Source: Methylobacterium sp. E-045
GTDB lineage: Bacteria; Pseudomonadota; Alphaproteobacteria; Rhizobiales; Beijerinckiaceae
Reading direction: 5' to 3'
Length of the DNA: 64,000 nucleotides
Assembly: GCF_022829685.1 (NCBI RefSeq)
Contig: NZ_JAKSYE010000076.1
Span: forward strand, 62,001 to 126,000
Position numbers and translations under genes: made by a program. Position 1 is the stretch's first letter, and each line of letters starts with the position of its first letter. The notes under the pieces are model-generated. The model ran no database searches. It was not told the DNA's origin and saw only the letters and a list, made by a program, of their open reading frames with translations. Shown here piece by piece: positions 49,977-59,000 of this stretch.

Positions 49977-51170
49977 CTACAAACGAGGCCGTGTGAAGGG
50001 CGCATCGGTCGCCGCGCGTGCGGAAAGTGACACGAGACACAGGCCGGACAGGGCCAGCGGCGCCATCAGCGCGAAGGCGAGGCTGCCTCCGCCGGCCTCG
50101 TAGGCGACCCCGCAGAGGATCGTGGCGCTCGCCGAGGCGCAGGCATTGACCGCGCTCGAGGTGCCCTGGGCCCGCCCCCGCGCCCCATCGGGCGCGAAAG
50201 CCGAGATCGCCGTCATGGCCCCGAGCTGCGTCGCGCCGAAGCTGAAGGCGTGGAGGGTCTGCAGGAGCAGGGCCGGGACGAGGTCGCCTCCCACCTGGGA
50301 GAGGCCGACGACGCGGATCAGGGACGCGGCGGCCCCGAGCCCGATGAGGCGGAACGGCGTGCGCCAATGGGCCGGCCAGCGCCCCACGGTGGCGAAGAAC
50401 ACGATCTCGGCGGCGACGCCCGTCGCCCAGAGGACGCCGATCCACGAGGACGAGATGCCGCTGGCCTGCCAATGGATGCTGCCGAAGGCGTAGGTCGCCG
50501 CGTGGCTCGCCTGGATCGTCGCCTGCGCGCCGATGCAGAGCCAGAGCACCCGCGGCAGCTTCGGGCGTTCGCCGGGCACGATGCGCGGCTGAGCCGCATG
50601 CGCGTCCACCGGACTGGCGAAGATGGTGGCGGCGGCGACGAGGGCGAGGCCGGTGAGGAGGACCGGCACGGCGAGGCGCTCCCCCATGGCGCCGAGGGCC
50701 GCCCCGCCGAGCAGGCTGGCGATGAGGAAGCCGATGGATCCCGCCATGCGGATGCGGGCGTAGTCGAGCCGCTTGCTGTGCCGCACGGCGGCGAGGGTGA
50801 GGTAGTCGATGGTCGGCACCAGCGGCGCACCGGCCGCGGCGTTCACGGCGACGAGCAAGGCGAGGACCGGCCAGGCGATGGCGGCGCCGGCCGGCATCAG
50901 CGCGTAGGTCGCCGCCACCACGAGGCTGCCGACGAGGAGGAGGCGGCGCGCGGCCACGCCCCGGTCGATCAGCCCCACCAGGGGCGCCGTGGCGATGATC
51001 TTCATGACGATGGGCAGCGCCAGGAGGGCGCCGATGATCCGCGCATCGAGGCCGAGCGCCTTGAGCCAGACCGGCATGAACGGCATGGCGATGCCGATCT
51101 CGACGAAGACGACGGCATAGAGCAGCGACAGACGCGTCGCGTTCGGCTCCGTCGGAGAGGTTTGGGACAC
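49977..51170 (-). CDS. MFS transporter (HcaT/LacY-like)
   Basis: 397-aa, about 12 hydrophobic segments. Starts LLYAVVFVEIGIAMPFMPVWLKALGLDARIIGALLALPIVMK, the MFS_1-like pattern; ARIRMAGSIGFLIASLLGG and FSFGATQLGAMTAI are further landmarks. Substrate unknown; HcaT-like members take up aromatic acids but that cannot be read here. GTG start at 51170. It is upstream of the Mla operon by 68 bp on the same strand and divergent from the CheZ-like gene. Confidence 0.85.
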   Translation of the reverse strand: MSQTSPTEPNATRLSLLYAVVFVEIGIAMPFMPVWLKALGLDARIIGALLALPIVMKIIATAPLVGLIDRGVAARRLLLVGSLVVAATYALMPAGAAIAWPVLALLVAVNAAAGAPLVPTIDYLTLAAVRHSKRLDYARIRMAGSIGFLIASLLGGAALGAMGERLAVPVLLTGLALVAAATIFASPVDAHAAQPRIVPGERPKLPRVLWLCIGAQATIQASHAATYAFGSIHWQASGISSSWIGVLWATGVAAEIVFFATVGRWPAHWRTPFRLIGLGAAASLIRVVGLSQVGGDLVPALLLQTLHAFSFGATQLGAMTAISAFAPDGARGRAQGTSSAVNACASASATILCGVAYEAGGGSLAFALMAPLALSGLCLVSLSARAATDAPFTRPRL

Positions 51171-51246
51171 CGGATGGACCGCTCGAGCGAGGGGCGGAGC
51201 GGCCTGACGGCGAAGCGTTGCCGGCCGCTGACGACGATTCGACCCG

Positions 51247-51261
51247 TAAAGGGGGCGTTAA
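51247..51261. promoter_or_regulatory. CtrA-like box before the CheZ-like gene
   Basis: TAAA-N7-TTAA, one base off the CtrA consensus and the same pattern as the box at 25768-25782 read on the other strand. It lies 79 nt before the CheZ-like start. Pattern match only. Confidence 0.35.
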
Positions 51262-51340
51262 AGGCATCGTGTCAATCTGGGGGAGCTGGTCCCCGCGACT
51301 TCGCGCAACGGCGCGAGGCACCATCAAGGACACGAGTTCC

Positions 51341-52420
51341 ATGTCTGTCATGCGTTCGCTCACATCGGTCGACGAGTCGGAATACGACCGGATCGAAGCG
51401 GCGATGTGCGAGAGCGAACGCGGCCGCTGGTTCCTCGCCGAATACACGCGGCGCAACCGCAGCGCCGACACCGACATGCTCCTCGACGCCATCGCGCGCC
51501 TGGAAAGCGCCGTGACGGCGGACCGGCCCTCCGACCGGGAGGCCGAGCGGGTCGGACGCATGCGCGGCGACCTCATGGACATGGCCCATGCCATCGCCCG
51601 CACCAAGGCCGAGATCGCGGCGATCAGCACCGTGGATCAGGACCACAGCCGGCTGGGTATCGCCTCCGTCGCCCTCGATGCCATCGTCCGGGCCACCGAG
51701 CGCGCCACCTCCGACATTCTCGGTGCGGCGGAGGAGGTGCAGGAAACCGCCTGGACCATGCGCGAAACCGGCGCCGACGCGGAGATCTGCGACGTGCTCG
51801 ACCGCCGGGCCACGGAGATCTACACCGCCTGCTCGTTCCAGGACCTGACGGCGCAGCGGACCGCGCGCATCATCCACACCCTGCGCTATCTGGAAGAACG
51901 CCTCGCGGCGATGATCGCGATCTGGGGCGGCGAGGTGGAGCCGATCCCGCCGGCACCGGGCTCCACCGGGGCGACCGGCGCCCAGGATCTCGACCAGAGC
52001 GACGTGGACCGGTTCATCGGCATGGATTCCCCGCCTTCGGAGGCCAGGGCGGCGGCCGTGCCGGCGATGCCGCCCGTCGCCCCGGCGGAACCCCTCGAGG
52101 ACGAGACCCTGTCCGGCGAGCCGCACGCATTCGAGGCGATGGCCGAAGGCGCGTTCGACGGGTCCGATCCCGAGGCGCACCATCCCGAGACATCCGAGCC
52201 CGAGACATCCCTGCTGGAGGCCGCCGACCCGGAGGAGGCCGACACGACCGATCTCGACGAGGCCGCCTTCGGCGACGTCGAGCCCGAGGAGACCACCTTC
52301 GACGACGTCGAAGCCGAGGACGCGAAGCCGGAACCGGTGGCGGAGAAGACCGACATCGCCACGGCCTTCGCCGATATCGACGCCCTGAGCGAGAAAGAGA
52401 AACTCGCCTTGTTCTCCTGA
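51341..52420 (+). CDS. cheZ: CheZ-like response-regulator phosphatase with acidic tail
   Basis: 359 aa. Residues about 15-205 are predicted helical with the CheZ active segment FQDLTAQ at 166-172: D168 and Q172 have the 4-residue spacing of E. coli CheZ D143/Q147, the pair that drives dephosphorylation of CheY. The C-terminal ~150 residues are acidic and low in complexity (repeated PEETTFDDVE-like stretches), ending in EKLALFS, which may be a CheY-binding tail. The ATG at 51341 has AAGGA about 10 nt upstream. No cheY or receptor gene is nearby. Confidence 0.78.
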   Translation: MSVMRSLTSVDESEYDRIEAAMCESERGRWFLAEYTRRNRSADTDMLLDAIARLESAVTADRPSDREAERVGRMRGDLMDMAHAIARTKAEIAAISTVDQDHSRLGIASVALDAIVRATERATSDILGAAEEVQETAWTMRETGADAEICDVLDRRATEIYTACSFQDLTAQRTARIIHTLRYLEERLAAMIAIWGGEVEPIPPAPGSTGATGAQDLDQSDVDRFIGMDSPPSEARAAAVPAMPPVAPAEPLEDETLSGEPHAFEAMAEGAFDGSDPEAHHPETSEPETSLLEAADPEEADTTDLDEAAFGDVEPEETTFDDVEAEDAKPEPVAEKTDIATAFADIDALSEKEKLALFS

Positions 52421-52472
52421 GGGAGGCGAAAGCCCCGCGCGCATTCTCGCCGGCGCTGATAAGAGGGCGGGC

Positions 52473-52913
52473 ATGGCCCTTCACCTCCTGAAGCTCTGCG
52501 TCGGACCCGCGACGATCGAAGACCTCGAACAGCGCATCGCCCGGAACCGGGACGACGCGGTGCAGGCCGGGCGCGATCCGTCCACGTCGCACGTCACCCG
52601 CATGGTCCCGAAGCGGGCCTCGGCCATCGCCGGGCAGGGCTCGATCTATTGGGTCATCAAGGGCACGCTGTGCTGCCGCCAGGCCATCACGGCGATCGAG
52701 CCGTTCACGGATACCGACGGGATCGGCCGCTGCCGCCTCATCCTCGATCCCGTGGTGGTCCCGGTCAACCCGCGCCCCTGCCGGCCCTTCCAGGGCTGGC
52801 GCTACCTCACGGCGCGGTCGGCACCGGCCGATCTCGCCATGGGCCGGACCGACGGCCTCGCCGACATGCCGGAATCGTTGCGCCGCGAACTCTCCGTCCT
52901 CGGCCTAATCTGA
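52473..52913 (+). CDS. DUF1489 family protein
   Basis: 146-aa soluble protein. The family pattern is clear: LHLLKLCVGPATIEDL at the start, HVTRMVPKR, GSIYWVIKGTLCCRQ, DGIGRCRLILDPVVVPV, and PFQGWRYLTA. DUF1489 is alphaproteobacterial; its function is unknown. It starts 52 bp after the CheZ-like gene, so it may share its transcript. Confidence 0.88.
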   Translation: MALHLLKLCVGPATIEDLEQRIARNRDDAVQAGRDPSTSHVTRMVPKRASAIAGQGSIYWVIKGTLCCRQAITAIEPFTDTDGIGRCRLILDPVVVPVNPRPCRPFQGWRYLTARSAPADLAMGRTDGLADMPESLRRELSVLGLI

Positions 52914-52990
52914 TCTGATCCGACGCCGCTAGGGCTCGGCGACGGAGCGGCGATGCCGCCCCGTCGACGGGGATGTCATCCAACGTCTCA

Positions 52991-53065
52991 CGTGAGCCCG
53001 ACCCCAGGGGCCGGGCTCATGGGCCGAGCTCACGGGCCGGGCTCATCGAGGCCTGGTATCAGGCC
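52991..53065. repeat. Intergenic repeat, family 1 copy B, with 13-bp tandem units
   Basis: Three 13-bp units in tandem (GGGCCGGGCTCAT 53008-53020, GGGCCGAGCTCAC 53021-53033, GGGCCGGGCTCAT 53034-53046), preceded by an inverted match GTGAGCCCGACCCC (52992-53005), then CGAGGCCTGGTATCAGGCC. The last 24 bp match 11173-11196 with two changes that keep the GGCCTG-gtat-CAGGCC stem paired. As in copy A, the stop codon of the adjacent minus-strand gene lies in this stem. Confidence 0.75.
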
Positions 53066-56000
53066 CCTTCGAAGCGCCCGCTCGCATGGGCGAGCATGGT
53101 GTAGACCTTGCCCGTCTCCGAGGTGAGGTAGGCATCGGCGCGGCGCGAGTCGCGGTCGTTCTTCGAGACCTCGCCGAGCAGCCGCTCGAACTCGCCGACA
53201 TATCGGTCCACCGTCCGGCGGAACTCGGCATCGGCCGCGTAGCGCCTGCGGATCTCCTCGAAGGTCTGCCGACCCTGCGCCGTGTAGAGGCGGCGGTCGA
53301 ACAGGTTCGGCTCACCGCGACGGTAGCGCTCCCACAATTCCACCGCCGTCTGATGCTCGATCATCTTGGCGATGTCGGTGGAGATCGTCTCCAGGGCGGT
53401 GCGGCTCCGCTCGACGGCGGCCCTGTTCGACTCGGCACCGGCCGCTCCCTTGGCCGGCTCGGCCTTCGCCGCACCGGCTTTCGCGGATTTGGGCTGATCG
53501 GCGTTCGCCGGATCGGACCCGTCCGTGTCGTCGTCGAGGGAGGCGCGGGTCAGGAGATCCGAGAGCCAGCCGCGATTGTCGCGTCCGTCGCGGGACGCCG
53601 GGACGGCGCCGCGCGCGGTTTCACCGGGACGCAGGGCGGGCTGGTTGCCGGCCCGGCCCGCTGCCGCCGGCGCGGACACGATGGTCATCTGCTGGGTCGG
53701 GCGGGGGTCGGATCCCTTGTCCTCGCGGGCCTTCGGCTCGGAGGGTTTGGCGACCGCCGGCGTCGCGGCCGGATTGGCCGCGGCCTGCTTCGGCTTGGCC
53801 GGAGCGGCGTCCGGGACCGGCACGGCCTGCTGCTTCGCGGGCTGGACGTCCGCCTTCTGCTGGGCGGGGGCTGCCGCCTCGGTCACGTCGACGCTGCGGC
53901 GCGAGCGCGAGACGAGGGAGGACAGTTCGTTGAGCGCCTTGATCTGGTCGGACACGACCCGACGCATCTCGCCGGTGGCTTCCTGGGTCTCCCGGGGGAT
54001 TTCCAGGACGCCGCGCTGCAGGTCCGCCCGCGTCGCTTCGAGTTCACGGCGGATCTCCGCCGCCATCTCGCGCATCCCCGCCACCGAGTCGCCGAAGCGG
54101 CTGGCGGCGCCCTCGAACACCGTCATCATCTGCTCGGATGCGCCGGAGATCGCCGCACGGACGGCGGTGGCCGTCCGCTCGCCCTCGCTGCCGGCCTCCT
54201 TGCGCAGACCCTCGAAGGCTCCGGTCACGCTGGCGCCCGCGCTCTGGGCCGCCTCGGACAGGCTGCCGGCGATGCCGCGCGCCCGCTCCTCGGCGGAGCG
54301 AAGGGTCGCGGCCATCTGCGTGTCGAACCGCGCGGTCTGCTCCTCCAGGGCGCCGGACCGCGCCTCGATGCGGGCCAGCACCTCTTCCACCGCCTTGTCG
54401 CGGCTGGCGAGGAGATCGACGAGGCGCGTCTCGACGGTCTCGAGCGAGCCCGCCGCGCTGGTGAGCGTGCCCGAATGGGCGCGGGCGATCTCGGTGAGCG
54501 AGGTCCCGCGGGCATCGAGCGAGGCGGCGAGGTCGGCCGCATCGCGCAGGGCGCCCTCGGCCACCGATTTCAGCTGATCGACCTGATCGGCCACGCTCCG
54601 GCTGGCGCGCTCGGTCTCGCTGCCGATGGCGGAGAGCGTCGCCTGCACCTGCTCGACCCGGCCCGACAGGCCCTGCTCGATGGCGCCGAGATTCTCGCCG
54701 GCATCGGTGACGAGGTCGCGCAGGGCCGCATTCGCGCCCTCGACCCGGTTGAGGACGCCGCCGAGTTCGCGGTGGAGCCGGTCGCTCGCCTCGTTGAGGC
54801 TCGCCAGGGCGCGGGAGGCGCCGCCGTCGATGGCCGCGAGCAGGGCGTTCCTGGACGCATCCGACTGTTCGGCGAGGTCGCGGATCCGCTCGCGCAGGGT
54901 CTCGGCCAGAGGCGTTCCGCTCTCGTCGAGGATGCGCGCGATCTCCTGGTTGCGCTCGCCCAGGGAGGCGACGAGCCGGGTGGCCGGGCCTTCGACGATC
55001 TCGCGGAGGCGCTCGGAATGGGTGGCCATCGCCTCGACCACCTGGTTTCCGCGACCGTCGATCGTCTCCACGATCGATCCTCCGCGCTCCTCGATGGCGC
55101 GGGTAATGGTCTCCGCGCTCTCGGCGAGACGGCGCGCGAGCGACTGCCCGCGAGCCTCGATCAGCGAGGCCAGGGCGGTGGAGCGGCGATCGAAGCCGGC
55201 GACCATGTCCTGGTTGCGGCCGTCGATGAGGGCGGCCACGGCCTCGTTGCGCTGGTCCAGGGCCGTGGCGAGGGCATCGGCATGGGCCTGGGCGAGGGCG
55301 GCGTGGCGGCTCACGCGCTCGTCGAAGGCGGAGAGCATCGTCGCGTTGCGCTCGTCGACCAGGGCCGCGTAGGCGTCCTGGCGATCGTCGAAGGCGTTGG
55401 CGAGGGCATCGCCCCGAGACGCGACGAGGGACGCGAACACCTTCATCCGGCTGTCGATCCGGTTCGTGAAGGCTTCGCTGCGGGCATCCACGGCCTGGGT
55501 CAGGGCGGCGCCGTGATTGTCGATCGCATGGGCGAAGGCGGTCGCACGGCTGTCCACGAGCTGGTCGAGGGCGCGCAGGCACTCGTCGAACAGGGCGGCG
55601 ATGGCCTGCGTGCGGGCATCGACCGACTGGGTCAGCGACAGGCCCTGATCGTCCACGGTGCGGGTGAACGCGCCCGTCCGGTCTTCGACGAGATCAGCGA
55701 GGGCCCGCATGCGCGCGTCGAACACGCTCCCGAGGGCCTGCGCGGTGGCCTCGACGGCCTGGCTCAGGGACGTGCCGCGATGGTCGATGGTCTGCGTCAG
55801 CTCGGCGGCACGGTTGTCCACGAGTTGGTCGAGGGCGCGCAGGCGCTCGTCGAACAGCGTCCCCATGGACTGGGTGCGATCGTCCACCGACTGGTACAGG
55901 GCGTTGCCCTGCATCTCCACGGTGCGGGCGAACTCCGCCGTCCGGTTCTCCACGAGGGCGTTGAGCTCGCCCAGGCTCCCGTCGAAGAGGGCGCGCAGGG

Positions 56001-59000
56001 AACCGGTCCGGTCGTCCAGGGACCGGGTGAGGCTGCCGCCGCGCTCGTCCACCGTGTGGATGAGTTGCGCCGTGTGGGTCTCGATCAGTTCGTCGAGGGC
56101 GCGCAGGCGCTCGTCGAACAGCGTGCTCATCATGGCCGTGCCCGCATCGACCGAATGGGTCAGGGCGGAGCCCTTCGTGTCGAGGGTCTGGACGAAGTCG
56201 GCCGAACGGTTCGCCACCAGGGCGTCGAGGGCCTGCATGCGGTCGTCGAACAGCGCACCCATCGCGTGGGTCCGGTCGTCGACGGTCTGCGTCAGGGCGG
56301 TGCCCTTGGTGTCGATGGTGCGGACGAGGTCGGCCGCGCGGTTCTCCACGAGGTCGTCGATCGCCCGCAGGCGCTCGTCGAACAGGGCGCTCAAGGCATG
56401 GGTGCGCGCATCGACCCGGTCGGTGAGCGCCTCGGCGCGGCTGTCCACCAGGCCGTCGAGGGCGCTGAGGATGTCGTCAAACAGGGTCCGCAGCCCATGG
56501 GTGCGGGCTTCCACGGATTCCGCGATCCTGGCGCCGCGACCGTCCACGAGTTCGTCCAGGGCTCCGATGCGCTGGTCGAACAGCGCGACGAGGTCGCGGG
56601 TGCGGGCTTCCACGGCCCCGGCCGCGCCGCCGAGGCTGGCCTCGATCGTGTCGACGAAGGCCCGGCCATGCTGGCCGAGGGACTCGTGCAGGGGCGCGAG
56701 CCGGTCGTCGAGGCTGCCGGTGAGAACCTGCGAGTGATCGTCCAGCATCGTCCGGATCTCGTTGGTCCGGTTGTCGAGGAGCTGGTGGACGGTGCGCACG
56801 CCCTCATCGAGGAGGCTGCCGATATCGGTGGTCCGCGTCTGCAGGGTGGAGCCGAGGCGGCCCTCGCCCTCGCTCAGCAGGCGGTCCGCATCGGTGACGA
56901 CGTCGCGCAGGCGGGTGATGATGGTGTCGCCGCGCTGTTCCAGAAGCTCCGCCAGGGAGGAGCCGCCGCGATCGAACAGATGGGCCAGTTCGGTGATGCG
57001 GGTGCCGAGGGCGCCGAACACGATGCGTCCCTTCTCGTCGAGCTCCTGGCCCATGGCGGCCGTGCGCTCGTCGATCAGAGCGGCCAGGGCCTCGGCCCGG
57101 TGCGAGAACGAGGAGCGGATCGCCTCCGCCTGTCCGGCCAGCGCCTCGTTGGCGTGGCCCGTCCGGCTCTCGATCATCTCGACGAGCTCGCGGGTCCGGT
57201 TGGCGAGATCCTCGTCCACCGCGCGGGTGCGGCTCTCGATGAGGCGGATCGCCTCGAAGGCCTGGGAGCCGAAGGTCTCGTCGATCAGGCGGCTGCGCTC
57301 CTCGAGCGCCGTGGCGATGGCGTCGAGACGCCCGATGACGCTGGTGTCGAAGCGGCCGACGCCGTCGTCGATGCGGCGGGACAGGTCGATCGCCTGGCGC
57401 TCGAAGCGTTCGGCGATCTCGGTGGAGCGGCTGCCGAAGGTGTCGCCCAGGACCAGGCTGCGGGCGGCGATGTCCTGCGCCATGCCGTCGGCGCGGGCAT
57501 CAAGGGTCTGGACGAGGTCGCGGCTTCCCTCGACCATGATGCGCGCCATCTCGCCGGTGCGCAGGATCAGGGCCTCGTTGAGGGCGGTGGCGCGGGAGCC
57601 GAGCTGCCCGTCGATCTGGTTCACAAGATGCGTAAAGGTCTCGCCGATCTCGGCGGAACGCTTCACCGAGCGCTCTTCCAGGGCGCCGAGCTGGCTCTCC
57701 ACGGTCTCGCGGGCTTCGCGGGTGCGCTCGGCGATGGTCTCGGCCACCGCCTTGCCCTGCACCGTGATGACCCGGTCCATCTCCTGCAGCTGACCGGCTA
57801 CGGTCTCGCTGAGGGCGGAGGTGTCGCGGGCGATGCGGTCGGCGAGGATGTCGCCGCGGGCGATGGTCTCCTGCAGCGCCGCGAGACGGTCGTTGAGGAC
57901 GGTGTCGAAGGCCTTCGCCCGGTTCTCCGTCGTGTCGGCGAAGGTGGCGCCGCTCTGGGCGAGGGCATCGCTGACGCGGGCGCTCTGGGCGGTGACCGCC
58001 AGCACGATCTCGCGGCCGGTCGTGGCGAGCTGGCCGTGGGCCTCTTCCGCATGGGTGGCGATGAGGTCGGTGAGGCCGCGGCTATGGGTGCCGAAGGCGG
58101 CCTCGACATCCTTGATCCGGGCGGCGAGTTCGCCCCCGACATTCTCGGCCGCGCGGGCGATGGAGCCCGTCGCCTCGGTGGCGCGGTGGACCAGGGTCTG
58201 GTCGATCTCGGCGAGGGTGCGGCGCAGGGCCTCCATCGCGTCCTGGGCGCGTTCTCCCACCTCTCCGCTGAGGCCGCTGGCGGCCTGCTGGAGGAGCTGC
58301 GCGGCCTCCGCCGTGCGGGCGGCGAGTTCGGAGGACGTGGCGGACAGACGCTGCTCGAAGATCTGCACGGCCTCCACGGTCCGGGCCTCGAGTTCGCCGG
58401 TCGCGCTCGCCGAGGACCGCCGCAGGGACTGGGCGGCCTCCGACGTGCTGGCGCCGAGGGCCACGGTGGTCTCTTCCGCGCTGCGGCGGAAGATGTCGGC
58501 GGCCTCGCTGGTCCGCGAGCCGATCTCGGTGGCCAGGGTGTCGAGGACGGCGCGCAGGCTCGCGATCGCGCTGCCGGACTGGGATTCGAAGGTGCTGCCG
58601 AGAACGCCGAAGGCGCCGGTTAGGGTGAGGGTCGCGTCCTCGACGCGCTGGGTGACGAGTCCGCCCACCTGCTCGCCGGCCTTGTTCAGGCGGCGGATGC
58701 TGGTGTTGACGACGGAGGCCGTGTCCTCGGCGCTATTGCGCAGCGCGGTGGCGGCCTCGGCCGACCGGGCGTCGATCTCGCCGTTGAGGCCGGCCACGGT
58801 GCCCCGGAGGGTCTCCACCGTGCCCATGGCCCGAGTCTCGAAATGGGTGCCGAGGGCGGCCAGGGCCGCCTCCATCGCCCGCGCGGCCTCCTCGGAGCGC
58901 TGGGTGACGAGGTCTCCCATCCGCTCCCCGGCGGAGGAAAGGTTGCTCTCGAGCGAACCGCCCTGGACGGTGAGGGTCTCGTGCAGGCGGGTGGCCACCG

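Noticed and set aside
53086..58623. A 1,845-codon open frame antisense to the giant gene
   Set aside because: High-GC codon bias together with repeated GAC/CGC codons opens long frames on the opposite strand. The product is monotonous and Gly/Arg/Glu-rich with no recognisable domain, while the minus-strand frame has clean 11-residue repeats, membrane helices and a ribosome site.
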